From Janthinobacterium sp. PC23-8 (GTDB lineage: Bacteria; Pseudomonadota; Gammaproteobacteria; Burkholderiales; Burkholderiaceae_D), in assembly GCF_002250505.1 (NCBI RefSeq), contig NZ_NJGY01000001.1, forward strand, positions 2,177,878 to 2,241,877: DNA of 64,000 nt. The letters run 5' to 3'. Within the stretch, counting starts at the first letter, position 1. Each line of letters starts with the position of its first letter. The notes beneath the pieces are model-generated. The model saw only the letters and a program-made list of their open reading frames with translations. It searched no databases and was not told the DNA's origin. The position numbers and the translations under genes are program-made. Below are positions 20,537-28,853 of the stretch, in pieces.

Positions 20537-22050
20537 ATCCCACCATTGATATTCCCTGCCACGACATCGTCCTGATCGGCGGCGGCATCATGAGCGCCAC
20601 CCTGGGCGTGCTGCTCAAGGAACTTGATCCGGCATTGTCCATCGTCATGTTTGAAACACTGGACGACTGCGCGCAGGAAAGTTCCGGCGGCTGGAACAAT
20701 GCCGGCACCGGCCACGCCGCCAACTGCGAAATGAACTACACGCCGCAGCGCGCGGACGGCAGCATCGACATCAGCAAGGCGCTGGAGGTCAATACCGAGT
20801 TCGACATCTCGCGCCAGTTGTGGGCATATCTGGTGCAACAGGGCGCAATCCCCGATCCGCGCGCCTTTATCCACCCTTGCCCGCACATGAGCTTTGTGTG
20901 GGGCGAGGCCAATGTCGCCTTCTTGCGCGCCCGCTACCAGGCCATGTCCGCGCACCATTGCTACCACGGCATGCAATATTCCGAGGACCGCGCCACCATT
21001 GCGCAATGGGCGCCCCTGATCATGGAAGGGCGCGACGAAGGCCAGCCGGTCGCCGCCACCCGCATGGTGAGCGGCACCGATGTCGATTACGGCGCCCTGA
21101 CCCATCTGCTGGTCGATCATCTTGCGGCGCATCCCGGCTTTGCCGTGCGCTACCACAGCAAGGTGACGGGGCTGGCGCGGCAGGCGATGGATGGCTGGCG
21201 CGTGACGGTCGAGGATACGCGCGGCGGCGGGCAACAGAGTGTGTTGGCGAAGTTTGTGTTTATCGGCGCCGGCGGCGGTGCCCTGCCGCTGCTGCAACAG
21301 TCGGGCATCCCGGAAGCGAAGGGGTATGGCGGCTTTCCCGTCAGCGGCATCTGGCTGCGCTGCGACGTCGACGCCGTCAGCCAGCGCCATCACGCCAAGG
21401 TGTATGGCAAGGCCGCCAGCGGTTCGCCGCCGATGTCGGTGCCGCACCTGGACACGCGCATCATCGACGGCAAGCAGTCGCTGCTGTTCGGCCCGTATGC
21501 GGGCTTTTCCACCAAGTTCCTGAAACATGGCTCGCCGGCCGATCTGTTCGCGTCGCTCACGCACGACAACGTCATCCCCCTGTTCGACGTGGCGCGCGAC
21601 AATCTGGCGCTGACCGAATACCTGATCGGCCAGGTGATGCAAAGCGCCGAGCACCAGTTCGCGGCGCTGAAGGAATTTTTCCCGCTGGCGCTGCAGCAGG
21701 ACTGGAAAAAAGCCGTCGCCGGCCAGCGCGTGCAAACCATCGCGCCGCATGAAAGCGCCGGCTGGTTCAAGCACGAGGAAGGACAACTGCAGTTTGGCAC
21801 CGAGCTGGTAGCGGCCGCCGACCATTCCATCGTCGCCCTGCTGGGCGCCTCGCCGGGCGCGTCGACGGCCGCCTACATTGCGCTGCAAGTGCTGCAGCGC
21901 TGCTTCGCCGAGCGCCTGCAGGACCCGCGCTGGCTGGCGCGCCTGACAACCATGCTGCCGACCTATGGCATCGACCTGAAGCAGGACGCCGAAGCCTGCC
22001 GCCGCAGCCGCGCCGAAACGGCCGTACTGCTGCAGATCGACAATGTCTGA
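20533..22050 (+). CDS. mqo: Malate:quinone oxidoreductase
   Basis: A 505-residue FAD-dependent enzyme. The N-terminal dinucleotide fold is DIVLIGGGIMSATLG; family motifs include QESSGGWNNAGTGHAANCEMNYTP, VSGTDVDYGALTH and, at the C-terminus, ALLGASPGASTAAYIALQVL. It oxidises L-malate to oxaloacetate and passes electrons to quinone at the inner face of the membrane. The start is a TTG at 20533 overlapping the cupin stop, preceded by AGGAGAG; no ATG upstream in frame makes sense. fumC follows 16 bases later, so two consecutive TCA-cycle enzymes sit in one operon. Confidence 0.92.
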   Translation: MNPTIDIPCHDIVLIGGGIMSATLGVLLKELDPALSIVMFETLDDCAQESSGGWNNAGTGHAANCEMNYTPQRADGSIDISKALEVNTEFDISRQLWAYLVQQGAIPDPRAFIHPCPHMSFVWGEANVAFLRARYQAMSAHHCYHGMQYSEDRATIAQWAPLIMEGRDEGQPVAATRMVSGTDVDYGALTHLLVDHLAAHPGFAVRYHSKVTGLARQAMDGWRVTVEDTRGGGQQSVLAKFVFIGAGGGALPLLQQSGIPEAKGYGGFPVSGIWLRCDVDAVSQRHHAKVYGKAASGSPPMSVPHLDTRIIDGKQSLLFGPYAGFSTKFLKHGSPADLFASLTHDNVIPLFDVARDNLALTEYLIGQVMQSAEHQFAALKEFFPLALQQDWKKAVAGQRVQTIAPHESAGWFKHEEGQLQFGTELVAAADHSIVALLGASPGASTAAYIALQVLQRCFAERLQDPRWLARLTTMLPTYGIDLKQDAEACRRSRAETAVLLQIDNV

Positions 22051-22066
22051 GCCAGGAGAGCATGCG

Positions 22067-23527
22067 ATGAATGACACCCACAGCCAGCCGCCGGTGCTGC
22101 ACGATGTGCCGATCAGCCTGGCCGCTACCGGCCTGCGCCAGGAATTCGATTCGATGGGCACGATCGACGTGCCTGCCGACAAATATTACGGCGCGCAGAC
22201 GGCGCGCTCGCTCGTGCATTTTTCGATCGGCGACGACCGCATGCCCAAGGCCCTGTATCACGCCTACGGTGTCGTCAAGAAAGCTTGCGCACTGGTCAAC
22301 CAGGCCGAGGGCCGGCTGCCGGACTGGAAGGCGCAGGCCATCATCCGCGCCGCCGACGAAACCATCGCCGGCAGCCTGGACGAGCATTTTCCGCTGTACG
22401 TCTGGCAAACCGGTTCCGGCACGCAGTCGAACATGAATGTCAACGAGGTGCTGTCGAACCGCGCCATCGAGCTCTTGGGGGGCGTGCTGGGCAGCCAGCA
22501 GCCGGTCGGCCCGAACGACGACGTCAACCTGGGACAAAGCTCGAACGACACTTTCCCCACCGCCATGCATATCGCCGCGCTCGATGTGCTCGAACGCCGC
22601 CTGCTGCCCGAAGTGGACCGGCTGGCCGCTGTGATCGAAGCCAAGGCGGCGGCCTGGATGGGGGTGATCAAGATCGGCCGCACCCATCTGGAGGACGCCA
22701 CGCCGCTGACGGTGGGCCAGGAATGGTCGGGCTATGCGGCCCAGCTGCGCGCGGCCATGCGCGCCATCGAGGACAGCCGGCAGGGCCTGTACGAACTGGC
22801 CGTCGGCGGCACGGCGGTCGGCACCGGCATCAATGCGCCGGCGGGCTTTTCCGTCAAGGTGGCGCGGCAGATCGCCACGCTGACCGGCAAGCCTTTCGTG
22901 ACCGCGCCGAACAAGTTCATGGCGCAAGGCTCGCTCGACGCCATGGTGCGCGCGCACGGCGCGCTGCGCGGCCTGGCGGTGGCGCTGATGAAAATCGCCA
23001 ACGACATGCGCTGGCTGGCGTCGGGCCCGCGCTGCGGCCTGGGCGAACTGAAACTGCCGCAGAACGAGCCGGGATCGTCGATCATGCCGGGCAAGGTCAA
23101 TCCGACCCAGTGCGAAGCCATCGTCATGATCGCCATCCAGGTGATGGGCGACGACAGCGCCGTCGCCTTTGCCGGTTCGCAGGGCAATTTCGAGTTGAAC
23201 GCGATGCGCCCGATTATCATCAACGCCTTCCTGCATTCGGCCACCATCCTGGCCGACGGCTGCGAAAAATTCCGCCGCTATTCGGTCGAAGGCACGCAGC
23301 TCGACGAACAGAAAATCGCCGGCTTCGTCGCCAACAGCCTGATGCTGGTGACGGCCTTGTCGCCGGTGATCGGCTACCAGAAGGCGGCCCAGATCGCCGA
23401 ACAGGCCGAGGCCAGCGGCAGCACCCTGCGCGAGGCGGCGCTGCAATCGGGTTACGTCGACGCCGCCACGTTCGACCGCGTGGTCAACCCCGGCGCCATG
23501 GTGGGCAGCGGTGTCGGTGGCGCCTGA
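22067..23527 (+). CDS. fumC: Class II fumarate hydratase FumC
   Basis: A 486-residue iron-free fumarase. It has the family's DSMGTIDVPADKYYGAQTARS start, the TGSGTQSNMNVNEV and SSNDTFPTAMHIAA blocks, IGRTHLEDATPLTVGQEWSG, and the superfamily signature GSSIMPGKVNP containing the catalytic loop serine. It converts fumarate to L-malate, feeding the Mqo encoded just upstream. Start: the ATG at 22067 lies 7 bases after AGGAGAG; an in-frame ATG at 22043 inside mqo is less likely. Confidence 0.93.
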   Translation: MNDTHSQPPVLHDVPISLAATGLRQEFDSMGTIDVPADKYYGAQTARSLVHFSIGDDRMPKALYHAYGVVKKACALVNQAEGRLPDWKAQAIIRAADETIAGSLDEHFPLYVWQTGSGTQSNMNVNEVLSNRAIELLGGVLGSQQPVGPNDDVNLGQSSNDTFPTAMHIAALDVLERRLLPEVDRLAAVIEAKAAAWMGVIKIGRTHLEDATPLTVGQEWSGYAAQLRAAMRAIEDSRQGLYELAVGGTAVGTGINAPAGFSVKVARQIATLTGKPFVTAPNKFMAQGSLDAMVRAHGALRGLAVALMKIANDMRWLASGPRCGLGELKLPQNEPGSSIMPGKVNPTQCEAIVMIAIQVMGDDSAVAFAGSQGNFELNAMRPIIINAFLHSATILADGCEKFRRYSVEGTQLDEQKIAGFVANSLMLVTALSPVIGYQKAAQIAEQAEASGSTLREAALQSGYVDAATFDRVVNPGAMVGSGVGGA

Positions 23528-23823
23528 GACGGCTTGAAGGACTCCGTCAATGGGTGAAGCCTTGTAGAATCGACGCTATTCCAGCTACCGGGGCACGCCA
23601 TGACCGCTTCCACCGCAACAAGGACGCTGCATATCGCCAGCAAGCTGATGTCCTTTCCCCCATACGCAAACTGTCCTCGACAAGGTTCCCGCTTCGTCCG
23701 CCCGCGTGCGCCCCCGGCGGAGCCGGTCGCACCTAACCTATCCCAGTAGATGAACCATGCAGAGGCGCGGCCCAAGCTTGGCTGCGTTGGCTATCCACGA
23801 TTGCCCACTAACCGAGGTTTTCC

Positions 23824-24282
23824 ATGAAGCGCTTTTTAATGTGTTTGTTGTTCGTGGTATCGCCACTGGTGGCGCAGGCAGCCGATATCACCGATAGCCA
23901 GTTGATCGAAGGTGCCGTACGCGACTATATCGAGTCGCAGCACCAGACCGATCCGGCGCGCATGGAACGCGCGCTCGACCCCCAGCTCGCCAAACGCACC
24001 TATTGGCAGGCGGCCGACGGCACGGAATTCATCATGAAAACCGACATGGACACCATGCTCAAGGTGGCCAGGAACTACAACCAGGATGGCACGAAATTCC
24101 CGACGCATCCACGGGTGGACATCAGGATCCTCGATATCGATCAGCGCGTGGCGACTGTCAAGTTGAGTGCCGATGAGTGGATCGATTATCTGCACCTGTA
24201 TAAAAACCAGCGCGGCGAGTGGAAGATCGTCAATGTGCTGTGGCAGTACTACGATACGGCGCGTCAGGTCAGCAAAAAATAG
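23824..24282 (+). CDS. Exported NTF2-like (putative lumazine-binding family) protein
   Basis: A 152-residue protein with a signal peptide (RFLMCLLFVVSPLVAQAAD). The mature domain fits the NTF2-like fold of the putative lumazine-binding family: IEGAVRDYIESQHQTDPARMERALDP, KRTYWQ, VDIRILDIDQRVATVKLSADEWIDYLHLYKNQRGEWKIVNVLWQ. These proteins usually sit in the periplasm and bind small ligands or act as steroid-isomerase-like enzymes; no catalytic residues can be assigned. It is the last high-GC core gene before the accessory island. Confidence 0.75.
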   Translation: MKRFLMCLLFVVSPLVAQAADITDSQLIEGAVRDYIESQHQTDPARMERALDPQLAKRTYWQAADGTEFIMKTDMDTMLKVARNYNQDGTKFPTHPRVDIRILDIDQRVATVKLSADEWIDYLHLYKNQRGEWKIVNVLWQYYDTARQVSKK

Positions 24283-24482
24283 TTGCTGCCCGTCGGCACT
24301 CCCATCAAAACGGGCGACAAGTACGCTTGCTTAATGGTGATTAGCCCTTGGCAATGTTCCTTGGTGGGACCTTGTCCCGAAGGTGCCAGCGCCTGACAAT
24401 TACTGGTAATGCCACGTCAATCACTGCGGTCCCCTATATACAATCTCCGTGTGTTGTCAAAGAACATTGTGTAAACAAGAAA

Positions 24483-24513
24483 AAACCCTGTAAATCAACG
24501 ATCTACAGGGTTT
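24483..24513 (-). terminator. Hairpin, possible terminator for the leftward island genes
   Basis: Arms AAACCCTGTA and TACAGGGTTT pair perfectly over an 11-base loop. On the minus strand the stem is followed by TTTC and further T residues, so it could end the transcript from the NucS-like gene at 24701-25381. Confidence 0.5.
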
Positions 24514-24567
24514 AGTTTACAAACCGGGGCTTGTTGTACCTCAGAACGGTTATGAGAACTTTTTTTT

Positions 24568-24662
24568 GTAACTAAGACGTGTAACTGAGTGGTGGCCGAT
24601 GTTTCAGCGCCCACCCCTTCCAACTCCGTAAATAACATCCCTTAAACGACGTTCTTAGTTAC
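24568..24662. repeat. Clustered GTAACTRAG motifs, candidate element end
   Basis: GTAACTAAG at 24568, GTAACTGAG at 24581 (direct) and CTTAGTTAC at 24654-24662 (inverted; arms of 10 bp with 24568-24577). Repeated short motifs next to a change in gene content resemble transposase-binding sites at an element end, but no transposase of that kind is in the window. Confidence 0.3.
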
Positions 24663-24700
24663 ATTCTGGCCGACTCGTCATACGGCGGCTATATCCCTTT

Positions 24701-25381
24701 TTACACTGTCGCTTCTTCGAACGCGAACTGCACTCTGTAAGTCACCAGCTTCAGCCCAGGAATGGCCCTCGCCGCCCAGCGCACCGGCTCCGCGAACGCA
24801 CTTGCGACCAATATGGCCCGTGGCGGCGTGCCCTCTTTATCGGCGTACCACCCAATGTACCTGGCGATTTGGCCGATAGATGAGTCCTTCGCTTCTCCTG
24901 CTTTCAGCTCGATGATTACCGTGCGCCCCTCGGCGTCCCGCGCGAGTAAGTCGAGCCGACCGACGTCGCTGGACTCTTGGCGGGACACCAGCCTCAGGCC
25001 TGGCTCAAGGACGTCAAGGTGGCTGACGATTTGGTCTTCCAGGTCCCGTTCGAGGCTCAGGCTGCTTTCAACGTACTCAGTCAGCTCCTGCTGCGTCGAT
25101 TCGTCCACAACCGATGCCGCCAGTTCGCTTGTTTCTAGTGCGGCGTCATTGGTGAAGACGACAAACCCGTTTTTGAAGTTCGGGGAGGCTCGTAGGCCTG
25201 CATCTAACCAGTATCTAGCATGCGGCTGACTTGCTGCGTTATTTGCCCACCACGCGTGGTATTGACGTGCTGACGCAGGTAGGCCGCCGAAAACCACTTT
25301 GTCCAACTCGTCAAATGACAGCATGAACTGAGCATTAGGGTTTGCAAGCAGGTGCTGCGTGAGCTGGGCGTAGCGAGACAT
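24701..25381 (-). CDS. NucS/DUF91-type nuclease-domain protein
   Basis: A 226-residue protein with two parts. Residues 1 to about 70 match a small conserved domain (LSFDELDKVVFGGLPASARQYHAWWANN ... ARYWLDAG) found in many accessory proteins. Residues about 100-200 are a NucS-like PD-(D/E)xK nuclease core: LEDQIVSHLDVLEPGLRLVSRQ, VGRLDLLARD (Asp), VIIELKAGEA (Glu-x-Lys) and IGQIARYIGWY (Gln). True NucS has a different N-terminal domain, so this is a distant, probably defence- or repair-related relative. It stands alone on the minus strand with lower GC than the core genes. Confidence 0.7.
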   Translation of the reverse strand: MSRYAQLTQHLLANPNAQFMLSFDELDKVVFGGLPASARQYHAWWANNAASQPHARYWLDAGLRASPNFKNGFVVFTNDAALETSELAASVVDESTQQELTEYVESSLSLERDLEDQIVSHLDVLEPGLRLVSRQESSDVGRLDLLARDAEGRTVIIELKAGEAKDSSIGQIARYIGWYADKEGTPPRAILVASAFAEPVRWAARAIPGLKLVTYRVQFAFEEATV

Positions 25382-25516
25382 TCGGGCCTTTTTGTTTATA
25401 TAAAAGTTTCAACCTGCGACTAGCTTACTTGGCACCGACGCACGGCAACTCTTAACTTGGGTGGATTGCCCTATACCACGCCATCCAGGGCGGACTCAAT
25501 ACCCATTCGTTTAGGC

Positions 25517-26530
25517 TCACTGGGAAAAAGTGATAACAGCCTCACGCAAGTCTGCAGGGAACGATACGAGTTCATCAAAGCCTAAGTGCGGGAGATACTC
25601 CTCAATAAGCTTTGTGACAAGACGTGCTTGGTTCTTGTCTCGGTGCTTCTTGATGGGGTCTCTGTCTTTTTGGCCCGACATCCACATTTTGAAGAGCACA
25701 AATGCCCGCGGGTCGATGGTTGTCATTTTGGCCATTGCGCCATCATCGCCAACGACGACGGAGTCAAATTTTGGGGCACTTAGCATCCAGTCCGCATTGC
25801 GCGAGCGCACGGCCCAGAAGTCATCTGCGTGCTCGCTCATGCGTCCAGGCTCTTTGTCGCTCCCAGGCCCGGCGCGGCGTAGAAGGTCGACTTGGTAGCC
25901 ATCCCGGTTCACTGCGGTAAATAGGTCGGGAGTAGCTTTGAGCTCGAATGATTTATCAACACGCTTAAGAAGGCCTAGAAGCCCGGATGGTTGAAGTTTC
26001 TCTCGCGTAGCCAATGTTAGACGCTTGCGGTTGTCCCACAGGATGTCGAGGTCGTCCGTGGCCAGATGTTCTCTCTCGATACGAACACCGGCAGCAGCTT
26101 CGTAGCAGTAGAGTGCATTCGTTCCAACTACCAGCGTGTTGTCCTGCAGTCCGGCGTCACGGAGGCAATTAAGAATTCCAACTACAGTTGAGTCTACTCG
26201 GCCAAGAAACTGCGCACGGTTGAGGCGCGTATTAAGTTCCAGTTTCTTTCGCAATCCTTCGAGTCGTTCTTCAACTGCATTTTTCTTGACAAAAAAGGTT
26301 TCATAGATAGCCTCAGTGTTTGGCGAACGTGCTCCTAGGCTTCTCTGTGTCCCTCTGCGGGAAACTCGAATGAGATATTCGCTCCCAGATGTAGCCCGCC
26401 AGCGTATCGTCCCCTCATAGTCGCGGGCTTGAACCTCGGCAGCTCGCACCGCTTCAAAAACCTCTCGAGCGTTGATGTACTGACGTCGCGCGTCACCGTC
26501 TAGTAGTGTGAATCCGTAGTCGATTTCCAT
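25517..26530 (-). CDS. Nucleotidyltransferase-fold protein, possibly toxin/defence related
   Basis: A 337-residue protein. The central region has a nucleotidyltransferase signature: VVGTNALYCYEAAAGV followed by DDLDILWDN, that is G-[ST]-x-A then D-x-D, with a later acidic NRDGYQVDLLRRAG that could supply the third carboxylate. The N-terminal about 110 residues are helical with a GSEYLIRVSRRGTQRSLG strand element. The fold is related to AbiEii/MNT-type enzymes, some of which are toxins that modify RNA or proteins. No paired antitoxin is evident. A near-perfect inverted repeat lies upstream of its start. Confidence 0.6.
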   Translation of the reverse strand: MEIDYGFTLLDGDARRQYINAREVFEAVRAAEVQARDYEGTIRWRATSGSEYLIRVSRRGTQRSLGARSPNTEAIYETFFVKKNAVEERLEGLRKKLELNTRLNRAQFLGRVDSTVVGILNCLRDAGLQDNTLVVGTNALYCYEAAAGVRIEREHLATDDLDILWDNRKRLTLATREKLQPSGLLGLLKRVDKSFELKATPDLFTAVNRDGYQVDLLRRAGPGSDKEPGRMSEHADDFWAVRSRNADWMLSAPKFDSVVVGDDGAMAKMTTIDPRAFVLFKMWMSGQKDRDPIKKHRDKNQARLVTKLIEEYLPHLGFDELVSFPADLREAVITFSQ

Positions 26531-26563
26531 GAACGGATTTTATACCCTAAGTGTTTGTTTTTC

Positions 26564-26616
26564 AAAGGTTTTCACAAAAATCTAGAAAAATAGGCGAAAA
26601 CTTGTGAAAATCCTTT
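26564..26616. promoter_or_regulatory. Interrupted inverted repeat upstream of the nucleotidyltransferase gene
   Basis: TTTTCACAA at 26569-26577 and TTGTGAAAA at 26602-26610 are exact complements; with one inserted base the pairing extends to AAAGG/CCTTT on the outside. It is AT-rich and lies 34-86 bases upstream of the start codon, the place of a promoter with an operator. Confidence 0.4.
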
Positions 26617-26739
26617 AAAATCAATTACATAGAAAATATTACATGTCTTCCCGCAGATTAGATAAATAGTGCCATGTCGTCGCGTTGGATAGGAGGTTGC
26701 TGATGAACCTCCCAGTTCGCCAGACCTTCAAATTCAGCC

Positions 26740-27003
26740 TTGGAGTATATGCTCGAAGTCCCAACACTCAACGCTGATTACACTATGGATACTGAACTCG
26801 ACATCCCCCAACCGGATGAAGCCGAAGCGGAGCTTGCTGTGTCGCTGCCGGAAGATTTTCCTCGCCCAAAGAACCTTGGCACCGTTTCAGGCGCCCAGGC
26901 CAAGTTCCTGATGACTCGCTACCAAGGCCGCTTCTACAGCCCTGGCTGCACGCCGCCGGAGCTACTCGAGCGCAGGAACAACTGCGAAGACCTTGCGCAA
27001 TAA
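26740..27003 (+). CDS. Small acidic hypothetical protein
   Basis: At most 87 residues, from TTG 26740, ATG 26749 or ATG 26785; the start is uncertain. The acidic N-terminal half (DIPQPDEAEAELAVSLPEDF) precedes a compact C-terminal block, SGAQAKFLMTRYQGRFYSPGC ... ELLERRNNCEDLAQ, which reads like a conserved domain with cysteines. A second small frame follows in the same direction, so the two may be partners. Function unknown. Confidence 0.45.
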   Translation: MEYMLEVPTLNADYTMDTELDIPQPDEAEAELAVSLPEDFPRPKNLGTVSGAQAKFLMTRYQGRFYSPGCTPPELLERRNNCEDLAQ

Positions 27004-27049
27004 CTCGCCATAAAAGTCCCTTGAGTCCAAAGGCAGAAAACGCTCACAC

Positions 27050-27202
27050 ATGTCAGAGACAGAGATTCTCGACCAATATTTGCCGCGGCTGATTGCAACG
27101 GGCTGGGTATCCGAGCCGGAGGCCAAGTGGGTAATGCGTCGAACCGCCGAGCTGGTTGGATGGCAGGTTCCTCCGTCCGACGCAGTTGACGCGAAGGTCT
27201 AG
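27050..27202 (+). CDS. Very small hypothetical protein
   Basis: 50 codons beginning MSETEILDQYLPRLIATG and continuing WVSEPEAKWVMRRTAELVGWQ. Codon use is protein-like and the sequence predicts two or three helices. It follows the 26740 gene after 46 bases in the same direction. I cannot assign a function. Confidence 0.4.
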   Translation: MSETEILDQYLPRLIATGWVSEPEAKWVMRRTAELVGWQVPPSDAVDAKV

Positions 27203-27409
27203 GAGATACTGCACGCGGCACGCGCACGTGGACCGGTTGGCCCCATTGCGACTCCGGAGTCAATCCGTGACGGCGACGAGTGCATGGTTTCTGTGCTTTG
27301 CCAAGCAAGCACTTCCGCGTGATTTTTAGCGGTGTCGGGTAATGTTCGAATAGCAAGCCCCGTAACCTTCAGTGTAGACTGCATGCAGAACATCTCACAC
27401 GGGACGAGC

Positions 27410-28057
27410 ATGGCGTCTGAATACCTGAGCTACGTGAAACAAGACGAAGAGCTCTATCGCATCGTCGAACAGGCGCTGCCGGGTTTGGAGACTCTTAACG
27501 TGCAACAAGTGGAATCCTTCATTTTTTATTTGAAGTCCCTCCACGGTTACAACCCGGCCAGCGAGAACCACGTCGCCTACTACGACCGCTTCAGCAAGCA
27601 ACTTGAGGAACTCCGCAATAGCGAATCCCAAGAGGCATTGCAAACCAAGGCCACACGGTTGATGTTGTTGGCAATGGTCGCCGGCGGTGTCGGCGGAATC
27701 GTTCTTGCAGTGGGGGCGGTAATTATGCTGGGGGGCGCGGCGGGTTGGGGGACGACACTTATCATCGCAGCCTTAGGATTCTTCGTGCTGGCCGAAGTCC
27801 GATTCGGCAAGCCCGCCCTGGAAACCGCCAAGGAACAGGACCGGCGGTACTTCTTGGAATCGCTCCGCTCGGCGCGCGCCTGCAATGAATTAGACTGGGC
27901 AGGTCTGTTCAGCCACAACGGTGTTACCCAACCAGGTCCACAAAGTGACGCTGATATCGAACAAACGGGAATACGAATAGCAGAGTTGACCCACCAACTT
28001 CGCACCGCACTCTATAACGACGAATATATGCAGTATTCGCATCCCACGGAACGATAG
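27410..28057 (+). CDS. Hypothetical membrane protein
   Basis: About 215 residues from the ATG at 27410 (an earlier ATG at 27383 is possible). The N-terminal about 75 residues are helical and acidic. Then come two adjacent hydrophobic segments, LMLLAMVAGGVGGIVLAVGAV and a second one around TTLIIAALGFFVLAEV, and a charged helical C-terminus (TGIRIAELTHQLRTALYNDEY). Two closely spaced helices with cytoplasmic flanks fit an inner-membrane hairpin protein. No recognisable family. Confidence 0.55.
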   Translation: MASEYLSYVKQDEELYRIVEQALPGLETLNVQQVESFIFYLKSLHGYNPASENHVAYYDRFSKQLEELRNSESQEALQTKATRLMLLAMVAGGVGGIVLAVGAVIMLGGAAGWGTTLIIAALGFFVLAEVRFGKPALETAKEQDRRYFLESLRSARACNELDWAGLFSHNGVTQPGPQSDADIEQTGIRIAELTHQLRTALYNDEYMQYSHPTER

Positions 28058-28400
28058 TCTGAACCGCGGGATATAGTCCAAAACCCACACCTTCTGCATG
28101 GCGCGAGCACTGCATCAGGTACCGCAACACGTCGGGCCGCAGACTGGTCCCCCTGGGCGTTGTGGTCTACATGGGTCATGCGGCCATACCCCGCCAAATT
28201 GAACCCAGTTCTACCGGCCAAATCCTTGGTGGGCGCGCTCCTAACGCTGCTGTAGCCGCTGCCTCACAGGCCATGTTGTGAAGACAGTCGCGCAGAAGGT
28301 CTCCTAAGCTCCTACCGGAGCCGGCCCGAAAACTCGAATCCGCTGTTGTAGGTGCCACCGCGATGGCGGCATAGCGGTAGATGGCATTTCTGTGAGCGTG
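28058..28400. other. Gap without a credible gene
   Basis: Only short frames are open on both strands and none starts with a convincing ribosome site. No strong hairpin or repeat was seen. Confidence 0.5.
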
Positions 28401-28637
28401 CTAGTGCTGCAGCAAATCTAGGATATCAATCTTCAATACTTCGGCTATTTTTTCGATATTGTCGAGAGAAACAGTGTCGAGCGCACTCTCTATACGAGAA
28501 AGAAAAACTCGGGACAGACCCGAATGCTCCGCCAAAACATCCTGGCTCATACCTCTTTTTGCACGCCAATCCCTTAGATTACGAGCGAGTCGTTCTCGGG
28601 CTGTTTTGACTGTGTAATGGCTGCTCATGACAGCCAT
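28401..28637 (-). CDS. XRE-family helix-turn-helix regulator
   Basis: A 78-residue protein, MAVMSSHYTVKTARERLARN onward, that is a single XRE DNA-binding domain: LRDWRAKRGMSQDVLAEHSGLSRVFLSRIES with the recognition helix in GLSRVFLSRIE, then DNIEKIAEVLKIDILDLLQ. The frame is open further upstream but the ATG at 28635-28637 (or 28628) matches the usual length. A 9-bp-arm palindrome lies 12 bases upstream, so it may repress itself. It is divergent from the gene at 28854. Confidence 0.75.
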   Translation of the reverse strand: MAVMSSHYTVKTARERLARNLRDWRAKRGMSQDVLAEHSGLSRVFLSRIESALDTVSLDNIEKIAEVLKIDILDLLQH

Positions 28638-28648
28638 AGCATGAGTTA

Positions 28649-28675
28649 TATACTTTACTCGGTCTATAAAGTATA
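28649..28675. promoter_or_regulatory. Candidate operator of the XRE regulator
   Basis: TATACTTTA at 28649-28657 and TAAAGTATA at 28667-28675 are perfect inverted repeats with a 9-base spacer, in the promoter region of the XRE gene starting at 28637 and upstream of the divergent gene at 28854. Confidence 0.5.
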
Positions 28676-28853
28676 CGATACAATATTTCATATTACGGAA
28701 AATCAGACTTGCTGCGTGCTTCCACGTCAGTTGTCGACTCTGTTTTTTTCTGCCGCCATAGAGGTAACGAAGTTTGGCGCAGTTTTGCTCCTTACATTTA
28801 CTAGCAGAACGCATCCACATAACGTTTTGACCAACGCAATTTTTAACTACGAA

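Larger units (their letters stand above)
24283..24700. other. Core/island junction with several repeats, no gene seen
   Basis: This stretch separates core genes from lower-GC accessory genes and shows no credible coding frame. It holds a perfect 10-bp stem (AAACCCTGTA 24483-24492, TACAGGGTTT 24504-24513; T-rich exit on the minus strand) that may terminate island transcripts, and three GTAACTAAG-like motifs. No tRNA or tmRNA gene is visible, so the island does not appear to be inserted in a tRNA at this side. Confidence 0.5.

Noticed and set aside
24283..24700. tRNA or tmRNA gene as the island's attachment site
   Set aside because: No cloverleaf, CCA end or T-loop motif could be found.
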